Source: Candidatus Microgenomates bacterium
Lineage (GTDB): Bacteria > Patescibacteriota > Microgenomatia > UBA1406 > HO2-37-13b
NCBI GenBank assembly: GCA_025449735.1
Contig: JANWIV010000003.1
Span: 1 to 64,000, forward strand
Reading direction: 5' to 3'
Length of the DNA: 64,000 bases
Part shown: in pieces, positions 14,746 through 25,120 of the stretch
Numbering within the stretch: the stretch's first letter is position 1
Layout: each line of letters opens with the position of its first letter
The notes under the pieces: model-generated
What the model was told of the DNA's origin: nothing
The model's input: only the letters and a program-made list of their open reading frames with translations
Database searches by the model: none
Position numbers and translations under genes: made by a program

Positions 14746-15216
14746 ATGTTCAATAGTCCAACCCACGGAGAGCTCACGGAAGAACAACTCAAAACAATCG
14801 TCTCAAAATACATGAGTCATAATAAAGAAGCCAGTTATCGGATAATTGTTGGTTCTGACTCACAAGCTAGTGGTGGGGGCAAACATGATTTTGTCGCCGC
14901 TCTCGTCATCCATCAAGTTGGTGCTGGAGGAATATATTTTTGGAAACGAAATGTCGTTTCGCAAAAAATGACGCTTAAGGAAAGAATGTATCGTGAGGCA
15001 ATTATGTCACTTGAGTCAGCAGAAAATATTGTCGAGCTTTTTCGCGATAATGGGATTAGCAAATATAATGTCGAAATTCATGTTGATATCGGCCAAAATG
15101 GCAAAACAAAAGATTTAATCACTGAGATCGTCGGAATGATAAGAGGTAGTGGTTACGCGGCAAAAATAAAGCCAGAATCATTTGGTGCCTCAAAAGTGGC
15201 CGATCGCCATACTTAA
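14746..15216 (+). CDS. RNase H-like YkuK family protein (PF04308)
   Basis: The 156-residue protein shows VGSDSQ near residue 38, HVDIG near 107 and the C-terminal KPESFGASKVADRHT, the acidic and histidine positions of the YkuK/DUF458 RNase H-like family. Biochemical function in this family is not settled; a nuclease activity is suspected from the fold. A TAAAAT box lies about 17 bases before the ATG. Its stop overlaps the stop of the convergent Lon-like gene by four bases. Confidence 0.8.
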   Translation: MFNSPTHGELTEEQLKTIVSKYMSHNKEASYRIIVGSDSQASGGGKHDFVAALVIHQVGAGGIYFWKRNVVSQKMTLKERMYREAIMSLESAENIVELFRDNGISKYNVEIHVDIGQNGKTKDLITEIVGMIRGSGYAAKIKPESFGASKVADRHT

Positions 15217-16313
15217 TCAACAAAATCTCTCATATTACCTTCATTTATATTGAATTCTTTTCCTTGACCAGAGACCATTTTCAAAGCAACGCGGCGAACC
15301 AAAGACTCAACTTTGCGCTCAACCGATCTTATCCCTGGATCAAAACCTGAAGTACGAGCAATCGATGCCCACACTGAATCATTAATTGAAACAAAATTCT
15401 TATCAACTCCACTCACAGCAAGCAGTCGCGGCAAAATAAAGTCGCGAGCAATTACGATTTTTTCTTCATCTGAATAGGCTGGCATCGTGACCGTCTCCAA
15501 TCGATCCATTACCGCCGTTGAGATATTTTTAGTATTGTTGGCAGTAGCGATAAACATGACGCTAGACAAATCAAAAGGATAATCAACATAATGATCTATA
15601 AAATTTTCATTTTGTTCTGGATCGAGTAGCTCAAGAAGCACTCCCATCAAATCAGCATGAATTTCCGATGCACCGCGATCAATCTCATCAAGAAGTATTA
15701 CCGGATTTTTTACTCCGGTTCTGATCAATGCCTTAATAATTGCTCCCGGCTCGGCTTCTGGCTGCAATTTAGAAAGACCGCGCAAGTCAAGTGCTGAAGA
15801 AAAACCACCAAAAGGAATTCTTATTAAAGGCCTCCCCAAAGTCTCAGCAACCGACATTGCAAAAGTCGTCTTACCGGTTCCAGCAAGGCCTACAAAAAAT
15901 AAAACTGGCGCATGGGTATGAATTTTTGATTGTCCTTTTTGCAAAATCAATACCGATAAATATTCGAGCACCCGCTGTTTGATTGCGTTAAGTCCGTGAT
16001 GATTCTTATCCATCACAGCTTTAGCATGAGCAAGATCTAGTTTGTCATCAGATTTTTTTTGCCAAGGAAGACGCGTAATAATATCAATGTAGCGAGCGGT
16101 ATTGTCAAGTGCGTTAATGTTGCCACCATACTTAAGAGCCGAATTAATTCGCGTCAACTGAAGTAAGGCTTTTTCCAAAAGCGGCATCGGCAAACTAGAA
16201 TTGACTAGTTTTTGAGACAACATTGCGATTTCAGTGGCTGATGATTTGGTAAGATCATCACTTATCGAATTTCCATTGGTAGTTGATGTTGGATTATCGT
16301 TTTTCCCGTTCAT
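15213..16313 (-). CDS. Lon-type AAA+ ATPase without protease or LON-N domains
   Basis: The 366-residue protein contains Walker A (GLAGTGKT), Walker B (VILLDEID), the sensor-1 ATANN and a C-terminal helical part with FDPGIRSVERKVE, all in the style of Lon protease. The segment NTARYIDIITRLPWQKKS also matches the linker just before the Lon ATPase module. The usual N-terminal substrate domain and the Ser-Lys protease domain are absent: the protein ends right after the ATPase small domain. It could be a stand-alone unfoldase or remodeller, or a lone remnant that still evolves under selection. It is convergent with the YkuK-like gene. Confidence 0.85.
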   Translation of the reverse strand: MNGKNDNPTSTTNGNSISDDLTKSSATEIAMLSQKLVNSSLPMPLLEKALLQLTRINSALKYGGNINALDNTARYIDIITRLPWQKKSDDKLDLAHAKAVMDKNHHGLNAIKQRVLEYLSVLILQKGQSKIHTHAPVLFFVGLAGTGKTTFAMSVAETLGRPLIRIPFGGFSSALDLRGLSKLQPEAEPGAIIKALIRTGVKNPVILLDEIDRGASEIHADLMGVLLELLDPEQNENFIDHYVDYPFDLSSVMFIATANNTKNISTAVMDRLETVTMPAYSDEEKIVIARDFILPRLLAVSGVDKNFVSINDSVWASIARTSGFDPGIRSVERKVESLVRRVALKMVSGQGKEFNINEGNMRDFVD

Positions 16314-16342
16314 ATGCTTTTTATTAAAATTAGCAGTCTCGC

Positions 16343-16390
16343 ATTACTCTTGACAAAAGGGGACTAACATGATATATATACTAGAGTAAT
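16343..16390 (+). promoter_or_regulatory. groESL promoter flanked by an inverted repeat
   Basis: TTGACA (16350-16355), 17 bases, then TATATA (16373-16378) make a good sigma-70 promoter. ATTACTCT (16343-16350) and AGAGTAAT (16383-16390) are perfect inverted copies that bracket it. A normal CIRCE element was not found here. The repeat may be an operator; a TTAGCA half-site lies just upstream at about 16330. Confidence 0.65.
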
Positions 16391-16444
16391 TTTCAGACAA
16401 AGTCTAGTTAAGTTATTATTTAAAACTTTAATTTAGCAAATAAT

Positions 16445-16750
16445 ATGGCCAAAAAAGACACACATAATATTGTTCCTCTTTTTGATTATGTATTAATCAA
16501 ACCTCTCGAGGGTGAGCGCACTACTGCCTCTGGCATAGTCCTACCTGATTCGGCAAAAGAAAAACCACAAGTCGGTGAAGTCATGGCAATTGGCACCGGA
16601 TATGGCAGTGAAGATGGTAGAAGTAACAAGATTATTGTCAAAGTCGGTGATAAAGTTCTTTATAAAAAATGGGGTGGTAATGAAGTCAAAGTCCATGGCG
16701 AAGAATGGCTTCTTGTTGAACAAAAAGACCTCATGGCAATCATGCAATAA
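16445..16750 (+). CDS. groES: Co-chaperonin GroES
   Basis: The 101-residue protein opens with PLFDYVLIKPLEGERTTASG and continues IVLPDSAKEKPQVGEV, the mobile-loop region that docks on GroEL, and ends with the usual beta-barrel strands. It forms the lid of the chaperonin folding chamber. It is the first gene of the groESL unit with a clear promoter upstream. No Shine-Dalgarno sequence is present before the ATG. Confidence 0.97.
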   Translation: MAKKDTHNIVPLFDYVLIKPLEGERTTASGIVLPDSAKEKPQVGEVMAIGTGYGSEDGRSNKIIVKVGDKVLYKKWGGNEVKVHGEEWLLVEQKDLMAIMQ

Positions 16751-16860
16751 GTTACAAGTTACAATAACCAAGAAACAAACAAAATTCAACTAACAAATTA
16801 CAAACTTTCTTAAAAAGGATTGTTACTTGTCACTTGTATCTTGAAATTTATTAAAAATTT
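16751..16860. repeat. Inverted heptamer-rich repeat between groES and groEL
   Basis: The left side holds GTTACAAGTTACAATAACC and AAGAAACAAACAA; the right side holds the opposite-sense TTGTTACTTGTCACTTGTA. The two sides could pair into a long imperfect hairpin within the groESL message. A 22-base segment (16761-16782) recurs exactly at 54065-54086 between dnaK and dnaJ. Confidence 0.75.
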
Positions 16861-16868
16861 ATTTTTAA

Positions 16869-18524
<1,656 letters not shown>

Positions 18525-18812
18525 TATCTATCTGTTACTTCGATTATATCGAAGTTTACAGAGAGTATATCCCGAGTTTATCGAAGGATCTCCTAATCGT
18601 GGCTTAAAAGCTCTATATCCCGAGCCTGTCGAGGGATCTCCATGTTTCATGTTACATGTTACATGCTTCATGTTTCACGCTTCATGATTCACGTTTCTTG
18701 TTTCTTGTTGCTTGTTTCCCGTTTCACGTTTCATGTTTCATGTTTCATACCTAATAATCTATGCTTCACCTTTTGCGTTTAACGCTACAAGTTACATGTT
18801 TCATGCTTCCTG
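18525..18812. repeat. Repeat-filled spacer: two CCCGAG...GGATCTCC units and CATGTTT-type heptamers
   Basis: This 300-base gap holds no gene. Two near-identical 26-base units (18568-18593 and 18616-18641; four differences) are followed by about 170 bases of degenerate seven-base units such as CATGTTT, CATGCTT, CACGTTT and TTGTTTC. The last unit runs into the promoter of the RodZ-like gene (TATAAT 18813-18818). Confidence 0.85.
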
Positions 18813-18824
18813 TATAATGACCTC

Positions 18825-19442
18825 ATGCTAAGCACTGGAAGTATTTTGAAGACGGCGCGTGAAGAAAAAGGTTTAACACTTGAGGAAATCGAGCGTAAGA
18901 CCAGTATTCGCAAAAAACATCTCTTGGCAGTTGAAAACTCCGATTGGGCTTCATTTTCTTCAATTACCTATGTGTTGGGGGTTGTTAAATCTTATGGAAA
19001 ATTTTTATCGTTAGACGAAGAAAAGCTCGCCGCTTATTTCAGACGTGAATATGAAGGTGACGCTGATACTGGTTTTAAGAAAAAATTGTCACTTAATTCA
19101 TTTACTCCAACTACAAAGCGCATTCTATCAATACTAATGTTGATAATATTTATTGTTTTTGGTGCTTACTTCGCTTATCAATTCAATCTCTACCTCTCCC
19201 CTCCTGAAATCAAAATAATTGAGCCAGTGAAAGAAGAATTCCGCAGTGACAAGGTCAACCTAATTGGTCAGACTGACAAGCAAGCTAGCGTGAGTGTCAA
19301 TGGACGGCAAATTTTTGTCGATGATAAAGGCCAATTTAAGACTGAAGTGGCGCTAATTGATAGTAAAAATGAAGTGGTAATTGAAGCGATTGGTGCCAAT
19401 GGTAAGAAAACCGTTGTGAAGAAAGTTTTTATAAAAAAATAA
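18825..19442 (+). CDS. RodZ-like HTH membrane protein
   Basis: The 205-residue protein has an N-terminal helix-turn-helix of the RodZ type (SILKTAREEKGLTLEEIERK onward, residues 5-70), one membrane helix (about 106-126) and an outer Ig-like domain (PPEIKIIEPVKEEF, GQTDKQASVSVNG) similar to glucodextranase domain B folds. RodZ links the MreB cytoskeleton with the wall machinery; the equivalent role here is inferred. TATAAT ends 6 bases before the ATG, so the message is probably leaderless. Confidence 0.8.
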   Translation: MLSTGSILKTAREEKGLTLEEIERKTSIRKKHLLAVENSDWASFSSITYVLGVVKSYGKFLSLDEEKLAAYFRREYEGDADTGFKKKLSLNSFTPTTKRILSILMLIIFIVFGAYFAYQFNLYLSPPEIKIIEPVKEEFRSDKVNLIGQTDKQASVSVNGRQIFVDDKGQFKTEVALIDSKNEVVIEAIGANGKKTVVKKVFIKK

Positions 19443-19476
19443 TACCTATATGTACCGATGTTGTACCTTGATTAGA

Positions 19477-19496
19477 CCTGCCTGCCGGTAGGCAGG
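19477..19496. repeat. Palindrome CCTGCCTGCCGGTAGGCAGG
   Basis: This 20-base near-perfect palindrome lies between the convergent RodZ-like and rfbB genes and may act as a two-way transcription barrier. GC-rich palindromes of this type are common in Patescibacteria spacers. Confidence 0.75.
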
Positions 19497-19522
19497 AATT
19501 AGATCAATTAGACATTAGAAAT

Positions 19523-20533
19523 TTAGCTATAGTATTGTTTTTCATAATATCGCTGATATTCTCCTGATTTAATCTTCTGCCACCAATCTTCATTATTCTT
19601 AAACCACTCAATGGTTTCCTCAAGTGCTGAGTCTAGATTATGTTTTGGTTCCCAACCCAATTCAGTCTTAATCTTGCTCCAATCAATTGCGTATCTCCTA
19701 TCATGACCAGGTCGGTCTTTTACGAACTCAATCTCGCTCTCTGATTTGCCCATTAGCTTGAGTATTTTGCGTACCAACTCCAAATTATTTATCTCAGGAT
19801 CACTACTACCGACAAAATAAGTCTCACCGATAGTCCCTTTTTGTAAAATCAAATCAATCGCGCGGCAATGATCTTCAACATAAAGCCAATCACGGACATT
19901 CTTGCCATCGCCATATACCGGTACTTTCTTCCCCTCAAGAATATTAGTAATGGCAAGTGGTATCAATTTTTCTGGAAAATGAAAGGGGCCGAAATTATTC
20001 GAGCAATTGGAGATTGTCGTCGGAAGACCGTAAGTTATATTATAAGCACGGACTAAGTGATCAGAAGCCGCTTTTGAAGCTGCATAAGGACTACGCGGAT
20101 CATAACCAGTACTCTCGTTAAATTTTTCAGTTGAATTTAATTCCAGCGATCCAAACACCTCATCAGTTGAGATGTGGTGAAAACGTTTGATATTGTTTTT
20201 CAACGCCGACTCAAGAAGCGTGTGGGTACCGACCACATTTGTGTGTATAAAAGGAGAGGCGTCTATAATTGAGCGATCAACATGACTTTCGGCAGCAAAA
20301 TGAACCACGACATCAACATCATTCATTGCAGAATCGACAATCCGTCGATCACAAATGTCACCTTTAATAAAGGTGTAGTTGGGATTGTCTTTAATTGCCT
20401 CCAAATTAGCCAAATTGCCGGCATAGGTGAGCTTATCTAGGTTGATAATACTATCCTCCGAATGATTCTTAAGGTAGTAGTGAATGAAGTTGGCACCGAT
20501 AAATCCAGCACCGCCTGTTACTAACAATTTCAT
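19523..20533 (-). CDS. rfbB: dTDP-glucose 4,6-dehydratase
   Basis: The 336-residue short-chain dehydrogenase has the NAD-binding GGAGFIGANF at the N-terminus, the STDEVFGSL motif with the Thr-Asp-Glu catalytic set, and YAASKAASD with the catalytic Tyr and Lys. It makes dTDP-4-keto-6-deoxyglucose, the branch point to rhamnose and other deoxysugars. The other rml genes are not in the window. TATAAT in the reading sense (20542-20547) is 8 bases before the ATG. Confidence 0.95.
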   Translation of the reverse strand: MKLLVTGGAGFIGANFIHYYLKNHSEDSIINLDKLTYAGNLANLEAIKDNPNYTFIKGDICDRRIVDSAMNDVDVVVHFAAESHVDRSIIDASPFIHTNVVGTHTLLESALKNNIKRFHHISTDEVFGSLELNSTEKFNESTGYDPRSPYAASKAASDHLVRAYNITYGLPTTISNCSNNFGPFHFPEKLIPLAITNILEGKKVPVYGDGKNVRDWLYVEDHCRAIDLILQKGTIGETYFVGSSDPEINNLELVRKILKLMGKSESEIEFVKDRPGHDRRYAIDWSKIKTELGWEPKHNLDSALEETIEWFKNNEDWWQKIKSGEYQRYYEKQYYS

Positions 20534-20593
20534 AGATATTAATTATATCAAACTATAGTTGACAACTAATTAAATATTATTCATAATGATCTC

Positions 20594-23500
20594 ATGGCCA
20601 TACTTGATTTCCTCAAGAAGGATAGTAGTGATTCTAGTACAACAACACCAAATAGTGACGCCAGTGCTGTCCAAACAACTCAAACCACTACTCAAACCGT
20701 GCAACCGGTAGTTCCATCGCAGCCTTACAACGGTATTGGGTCACCTCCGGGAGGAGGACAGTCTTACAATGGCATTGGTGCCCCACCACAAGGCCAGGCT
20801 TATAGTGGTATCGGTACGCCAAATCAACCGGTTCAAACGCCTTCCAGTCAACCGGTAGCTACAAATGTCACTCCTACCGCACCAAGTGCAGTCACTACTG
20901 ATCAAGCTAGTCCAAGCGCGACTTCAGCCCAAACACCGGCTGGCGATAAAAATCCAACTCCTACTCCAGGCGCGACTCCGCCGGCCGAAGGTCAAGATAA
21001 ACAAACTCAACTTGATTTAATGACTCACTTGACACAACGCTCTAATCGAGTGTTTGTCGAAGCGCAAAAAAAGGCTAGTGAACTAAAGGTTGAGCTTGTT
21101 GACTCTGAACATGTCCTTCATGGGCTCTTGTCTGATTCAGAAATATACAAAATAATGACTGATGACAAAATTCAGCCACAAATGATTGAGCAAGAACTCG
21201 ATAAAATTTATCAAAAGGGAGCCAGTCAAACTACTCCCCAACCATCGCCACGCGTCAAGCGTATTCTTGAAAACTCACTCATCACGGCTCGTAAACTAGG
21301 CTATGAATTTATCTCCCCTGAGCATATTTTACTCTCACTATATGAGGAGGGTGAAGGCGCTGGAGCCCGAATTCTTTCTAAATTAGGGCTTAAAAAAGAT
21401 GATTTAAATAAAAAAATAACTGGTAAAAAAGAAGGTTTGAAAGAAGACGCTAAAGATGGCGACAAAACGACTGGAACCCTAGAACAGTATTCAGTTGACT
21501 TGACCGCCAAGGCCGAACAAGGACTCCTTGACCCAGTGGTGGAGCGAAGTGAGGTCATTGAGAGAGTAATTCATATTTTGTCTCGACGAACCAAAAACAA
21601 TCCTTCACTTATCGGTGAGGCGGGAGTGGGAAAAACAGCAATAGTTGAGGGACTGGCGCAAAAAATTGCCAGCAAGCAGGTACCAGAGTCTTTAATTGGG
21701 AAGCGCGTCCTTAAGCTTGATCTAATGAGCATTCTAGCTGGTGCTAGTCATCGAGGCGAATTTGAAGAAAGAATGAAGAAAGTAATCGACGAAATCGTCG
21801 CCTCAGAAGGTAAAATCATTTTATTTATCGATGAAATCCACAATTTAGTTGGTGCTGGAGCTGGTGGTGAAGGCTCTCTTGATGCTTCAAACTTCCTCAA
21901 ACCATCGCTCGCCCGCGGTGAGTTGCAACTTATTGGCGCCACTACCATCACCGAATATAGGCGGTATATTGAAAAAGATCCAGCGCTCGAGCGACGGTTT
22001 CAACCGATTGTGGTGCCGGAACCAACGATTGAACAAAGCATCAAAATGCTCAAAAGTCTTCGCGAAAAATATGAAGCCTTTCACCGAGTCAAAATCCCAG
22101 ATGCTGCCATAGAAACTGCCGTCAAGCTTTCCAAGCGCTACGTCGGTGATCGATATCTTCCTGATAAAGCCGTTGACTTGATTGATGAGGCGGCAGCGGC
22201 AGTAAGATTGCCACTCATTTCCTTGCCTGAAGAAATTAGATCAAGCGAAGAACGATTGGCACAACTCAAGCAAGAAAGTGATGAGTCGACAAAAAGCGGT
22301 AATGCTGTCAAAGTCAGAATCTTGAAATCAAAAATTGATGATCTTGAAGTCGAGCTAAAAGACAAACAAAGTCAATATGAGCTTAAGAAGGGTCAAACCA
22401 CTAGCGAAGTGACACCTGAAATCATCAAAGATGTTATTGCCCGCTGGACCAGCATACCAATTTCAAAAATAACCGAATCTGAGGTGGAAAAACTGAAAAA
22501 ACTTGAAGATATCATGCATGAGGAGTTGATCAATCAAGATAATGCCGTTTCCTCGGTCTCTGAGGCGGTGCGTCGTGGCCGAGCTGGTCTTAAATCAACC
22601 AATCGCCCGGTGGGAAGCTTCATCTTCTTAGGACCGACTGGAGTCGGAAAAACCGAACTCGCTAAGGTGCTGGCTGGAATTCTCTTTGGCCAACATGAAG
22701 CAATGATTCGATTTGACATGACAGAATACATGGAAAAACATGAGGTCGCCAAAATGCTTGGTGCCCCTCCAGGATATGTTGGTTATGAAGAGGGTGGCAC
22801 ACTTACAGAAGCAGTTCGCCGCAAACCCTACAGCGTAGTCTTATTTGATGAAATTGAAAAAGCACACCCTGATATTTTTAACATTCTGCTGCAAATTCTT
22901 GATGATGGCCGGCTAACAGACAACAAAGGCCATGTAATCTCATTTAAAGAAACCGTCGTCATTTGCACCTCAAATATCGGTACCAAGACAATCCAAGATG
23001 AAATAATGGCTAGTGGCAAAATTGATATTGAAGAACCAAATGTCCTTTCCACTTTTGCTTTCTCTCCAAGAGGACGACAAATAATGACCATTATGGGCAA
23101 AGTCTTTGAAAAAGATGGTGCGGGCGGTAAATGGAATAATAAGACATTGCTTGATTATTTTGCTGGTTCCCAAATTATCGCTCCACAGAAGAATGTCGAT
23201 AATAATGAAGCAAAAAATAGCGAACCTTCAAAAACCAAAACTTTCCCTGGTAAAGAATTTCATAGTCACGCTATGTCTTCAAAAGGAGTGGAGTTAATTA
23301 CCGTAGATGATACCATGTATATTCGCACCTCTACCACCGCCAAAGAATGGACGGCTATTAGTCTTATTGATTATTTCAAGGATTCTGTAGTCATCAATGC
23401 TTTGCCTGATGCTCCAGAGGAGCAGCTGCCGACAGCGAGAGTCAATACTCATGCCTTTACTCCAGATGAGCGAGAAATTGTCACATTGGCCGATCGTTAT

Positions 23501-24655
23501 TGGACACGAAAAGAAAGTGATAAAAATTGGCAAACAGGCACGCTTAAAGATTATTTCGCTGACTCAACATTGGCCCCAGCCAGCGTTAATGATGGAGCTC
23601 AGAAAAACCCGTCACAAAATATGCCGACTGACCCAAACAAAACAGGATTGCCCAAGGATTCTGGATCAACAAAACCTGGGCTACCAATCAACTATTGGGA
23701 TATCCATACCATCGCTCCTGACTCTTCAGAATATATTGTAGTTGGCGACGATATTTATACTCGCAAGCAAGGAGCTAAAATATGGGCAAAACAGGATTTG
23801 AAAACATTCTTCGGAGCCGATTTCCCAATTGAAAATGAGCTGGAAGAGAAGCAAAAAGTTGAATCCGAACTGGATAAAAATAAATATGAAAGAACTAAAG
23901 CGAAAGTTATGGGTCAACTAAGAGACTTTATGCGTCCGGAGCTTATCAATCGATTTGACGAAGTAATCATCTTTGAACCGCTGAAGTATATTCACATGAT
24001 CAGCATTGTGGAGCTTAATCTAAAAGCATTAACTCACCTAATGGAAGATCAAGATATGGGCTTCTCCTGGACAGAAGTTGCGGCCAAAGAAATCGTCCGT
24101 CAAGGCTTTGATCCAATATATGGGGCCAGACCGCTTCGTCGCACCATTCAAAAATTAATCGAAAATCCAATTTCCAGCCTCATCATCGAACACAAGGTTG
24201 AAGCGGGCAGCGCAGTTCATGTTGATTTTGATGGAGAAAATTTTGTCTTCAATATCGAACATGTTGAGCTTGTACCGGAATCTAGTTTGAAGGATAAAAA
24301 AATCCGTAAATTTATGTGTGTCGATAGTCATCATATGTTTGACACTGAAGTGCCTGAAAATGCCACTATCATTTGCCCAATTAATGCCGGCGAACCAGTC
24401 AAGGAGGTCATCGAAGATGAAAAAGAGACGGCTACTGATAATTCAAAAGCAACTATTGAAACTCCCGACAAATTTAATTCAAGCGTTGAGCCAAACAAAA
24501 TAGCAACGTTGAAAACTGAGCCAAATCTCAATCAAGCATCAAGCGCTCCACAATCTACTCCTGAGATGAAGAATCTCCAAGATAGGTTGACTACTGCTAG
24601 CAATGGTAATGGACACCAAACTCGTCCGGTTGTTGGCTTAGGTAGCGCATCATGA
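20594..24655 (+). CDS. ClpC-like AAA+ unfoldase with a repeat insertion in the second ATPase domain
   Basis: The 1353-residue protein is much longer than ClpC (about 810). In order: a Pro/Gln/Thr-rich segment with YNGIG repeats (1-135), a Clp N-domain (about 140-260), ATPase 1 with GEAGVGKT at 341-348, a short ClpC-style middle domain (about 550-610), ATPase 2 with GPTGVGKTE at 680-688, and a low-complexity tail. Between the sensor-1 TSN (792-794) and RPELINRF (1114-1121) ClpC has about 40 residues; here there are about 320. This insertion holds four related modules at 820-856, 892-928, 952-988 and 1038-1073, each ending W...L.DYF or similar. It replaces the ClpP-docking loop region. Its last codons overlap the next gene. 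Confidence 0.93.
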   Translation: MAILDFLKKDSSDSSTTTPNSDASAVQTTQTTTQTVQPVVPSQPYNGIGSPPGGGQSYNGIGAPPQGQAYSGIGTPNQPVQTPSSQPVATNVTPTAPSAVTTDQASPSATSAQTPAGDKNPTPTPGATPPAEGQDKQTQLDLMTHLTQRSNRVFVEAQKKASELKVELVDSEHVLHGLLSDSEIYKIMTDDKIQPQMIEQELDKIYQKGASQTTPQPSPRVKRILENSLITARKLGYEFISPEHILLSLYEEGEGAGARILSKLGLKKDDLNKKITGKKEGLKEDAKDGDKTTGTLEQYSVDLTAKAEQGLLDPVVERSEVIERVIHILSRRTKNNPSLIGEAGVGKTAIVEGLAQKIASKQVPESLIGKRVLKLDLMSILAGASHRGEFEERMKKVIDEIVASEGKIILFIDEIHNLVGAGAGGEGSLDASNFLKPSLARGELQLIGATTITEYRRYIEKDPALERRFQPIVVPEPTIEQSIKMLKSLREKYEAFHRVKIPDAAIETAVKLSKRYVGDRYLPDKAVDLIDEAAAAVRLPLISLPEEIRSSEERLAQLKQESDESTKSGNAVKVRILKSKIDDLEVELKDKQSQYELKKGQTTSEVTPEIIKDVIARWTSIPISKITESEVEKLKKLEDIMHEELINQDNAVSSVSEAVRRGRAGLKSTNRPVGSFIFLGPTGVGKTELAKVLAGILFGQHEAMIRFDMTEYMEKHEVAKMLGAPPGYVGYEEGGTLTEAVRRKPYSVVLFDEIEKAHPDIFNILLQILDDGRLTDNKGHVISFKETVVICTSNIGTKTIQDEIMASGKIDIEEPNVLSTFAFSPRGRQIMTIMGKVFEKDGAGGKWNNKTLLDYFAGSQIIAPQKNVDNNEAKNSEPSKTKTFPGKEFHSHAMSSKGVELITVDDTMYIRTSTTAKEWTAISLIDYFKDSVVINALPDAPEEQLPTARVNTHAFTPDEREIVTLADRYWTRKESDKNWQTGTLKDYFADSTLAPASVNDGAQKNPSQNMPTDPNKTGLPKDSGSTKPGLPINYWDIHTIAPDSSEYIVVGDDIYTRKQGAKIWAKQDLKTFFGADFPIENELEEKQKVESELDKNKYERTKAKVMGQLRDFMRPELINRFDEVIIFEPLKYIHMISIVELNLKALTHLMEDQDMGFSWTEVAAKEIVRQGFDPIYGARPLRRTIQKLIENPISSLIIEHKVEAGSAVHVDFDGENFVFNIEHVELVPESSLKDKKIRKFMCVDSHHMFDTEVPENATIICPINAGEPVKEVIEDEKETATDNSKATIETPDKFNSSVEPNKIATLKTEPNLNQASSAPQSTPEMKNLQDRLTTASNGNGHQTRPVVGLGSAS

Positions 24656-24996
24656 TATCTACAATTCTTGCTCAAAAACTAAATATTGGTGGTCGCACTA
24701 TTGAAGGACCCTTAAAAATAACTCTTCCAGGCGGGGCTGAAAATACTGATCCTAAACTGGGTGATATTGTCAGTCTTTTATTTGCCTTAATTTTGCCCAT
24801 TGCCGGCTTGCTGCTATTTTTTTACCTAGTCGCCGGAGGCTTCAACATCATGATGTCAAGAGGTGAACCGGAGGGTCTGGAAAAGGGGAAAAAAAGAATT
24901 ACCTCGGCACTAGTAGGATTTTTTATCCTCTCGTTGGCCTTCATATTCAGTAAGCTTCTAGGTCGCATTTTTGGCCTTGGTGGCGGAATTTTTTAA
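24652..24996 (+). CDS. Two-helix TrbC/VirB2-like membrane protein
   Basis: The 114-residue protein has a short polar N-terminus and two hydrophobic segments (about 45-67 and 85-105) joined by a basic loop, [15 protein letters not shown]. This pattern, with a GG.N.M..G.PE.....K.RI core, is that of small TrbC/VirB2-like proteins common in Patescibacteria. In secretion systems such proteins form pili; here no other secretion genes are nearby. The start overlaps the Clp stop as ATGA, so the two products are made together. Function unknown. Confidence 0.75.
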   Translation: MISTILAQKLNIGGRTIEGPLKITLPGGAENTDPKLGDIVSLLFALILPIAGLLLFFYLVAGGFNIMMSRGEPEGLEKGKKRITSALVGFFILSLAFIFSKLLGRIFGLGGGIF

Positions 24997-25087
24997 ATCT
25001 GGCATGAAAGTTTATAAACATCTATGATACAATATGATCTTGAAGTGAGAAATAAACAAAAATATTGGCAGTGAAGAGAAACCCTAT

Positions 25088-25114
25088 CCCCGACATGGAG
25101 TCGGGGTTTTTTTT
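25088..25114 (+). terminator. Intrinsic terminator just upstream of the kinase-methyltransferase gene
   Basis: CCCCGAC-ATGGA-GTCGGGG (25088-25106) is followed by eight T. It ends only 6 bases before the ATG at 25121. It may close the clp unit. Since a TACAAT box lies upstream at about 25028, it may instead act as an attenuator in the leader of the next gene. Confidence 0.9.
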
Positions 25115-25120
25115 AAAATT

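Noticed and set aside
24652-24996. Part of a type IV secretion system
   Set aside because: No VirB4, VirB6 or coupling-protein gene lies nearby; a single TrbC/VirB2-like protein is not enough.
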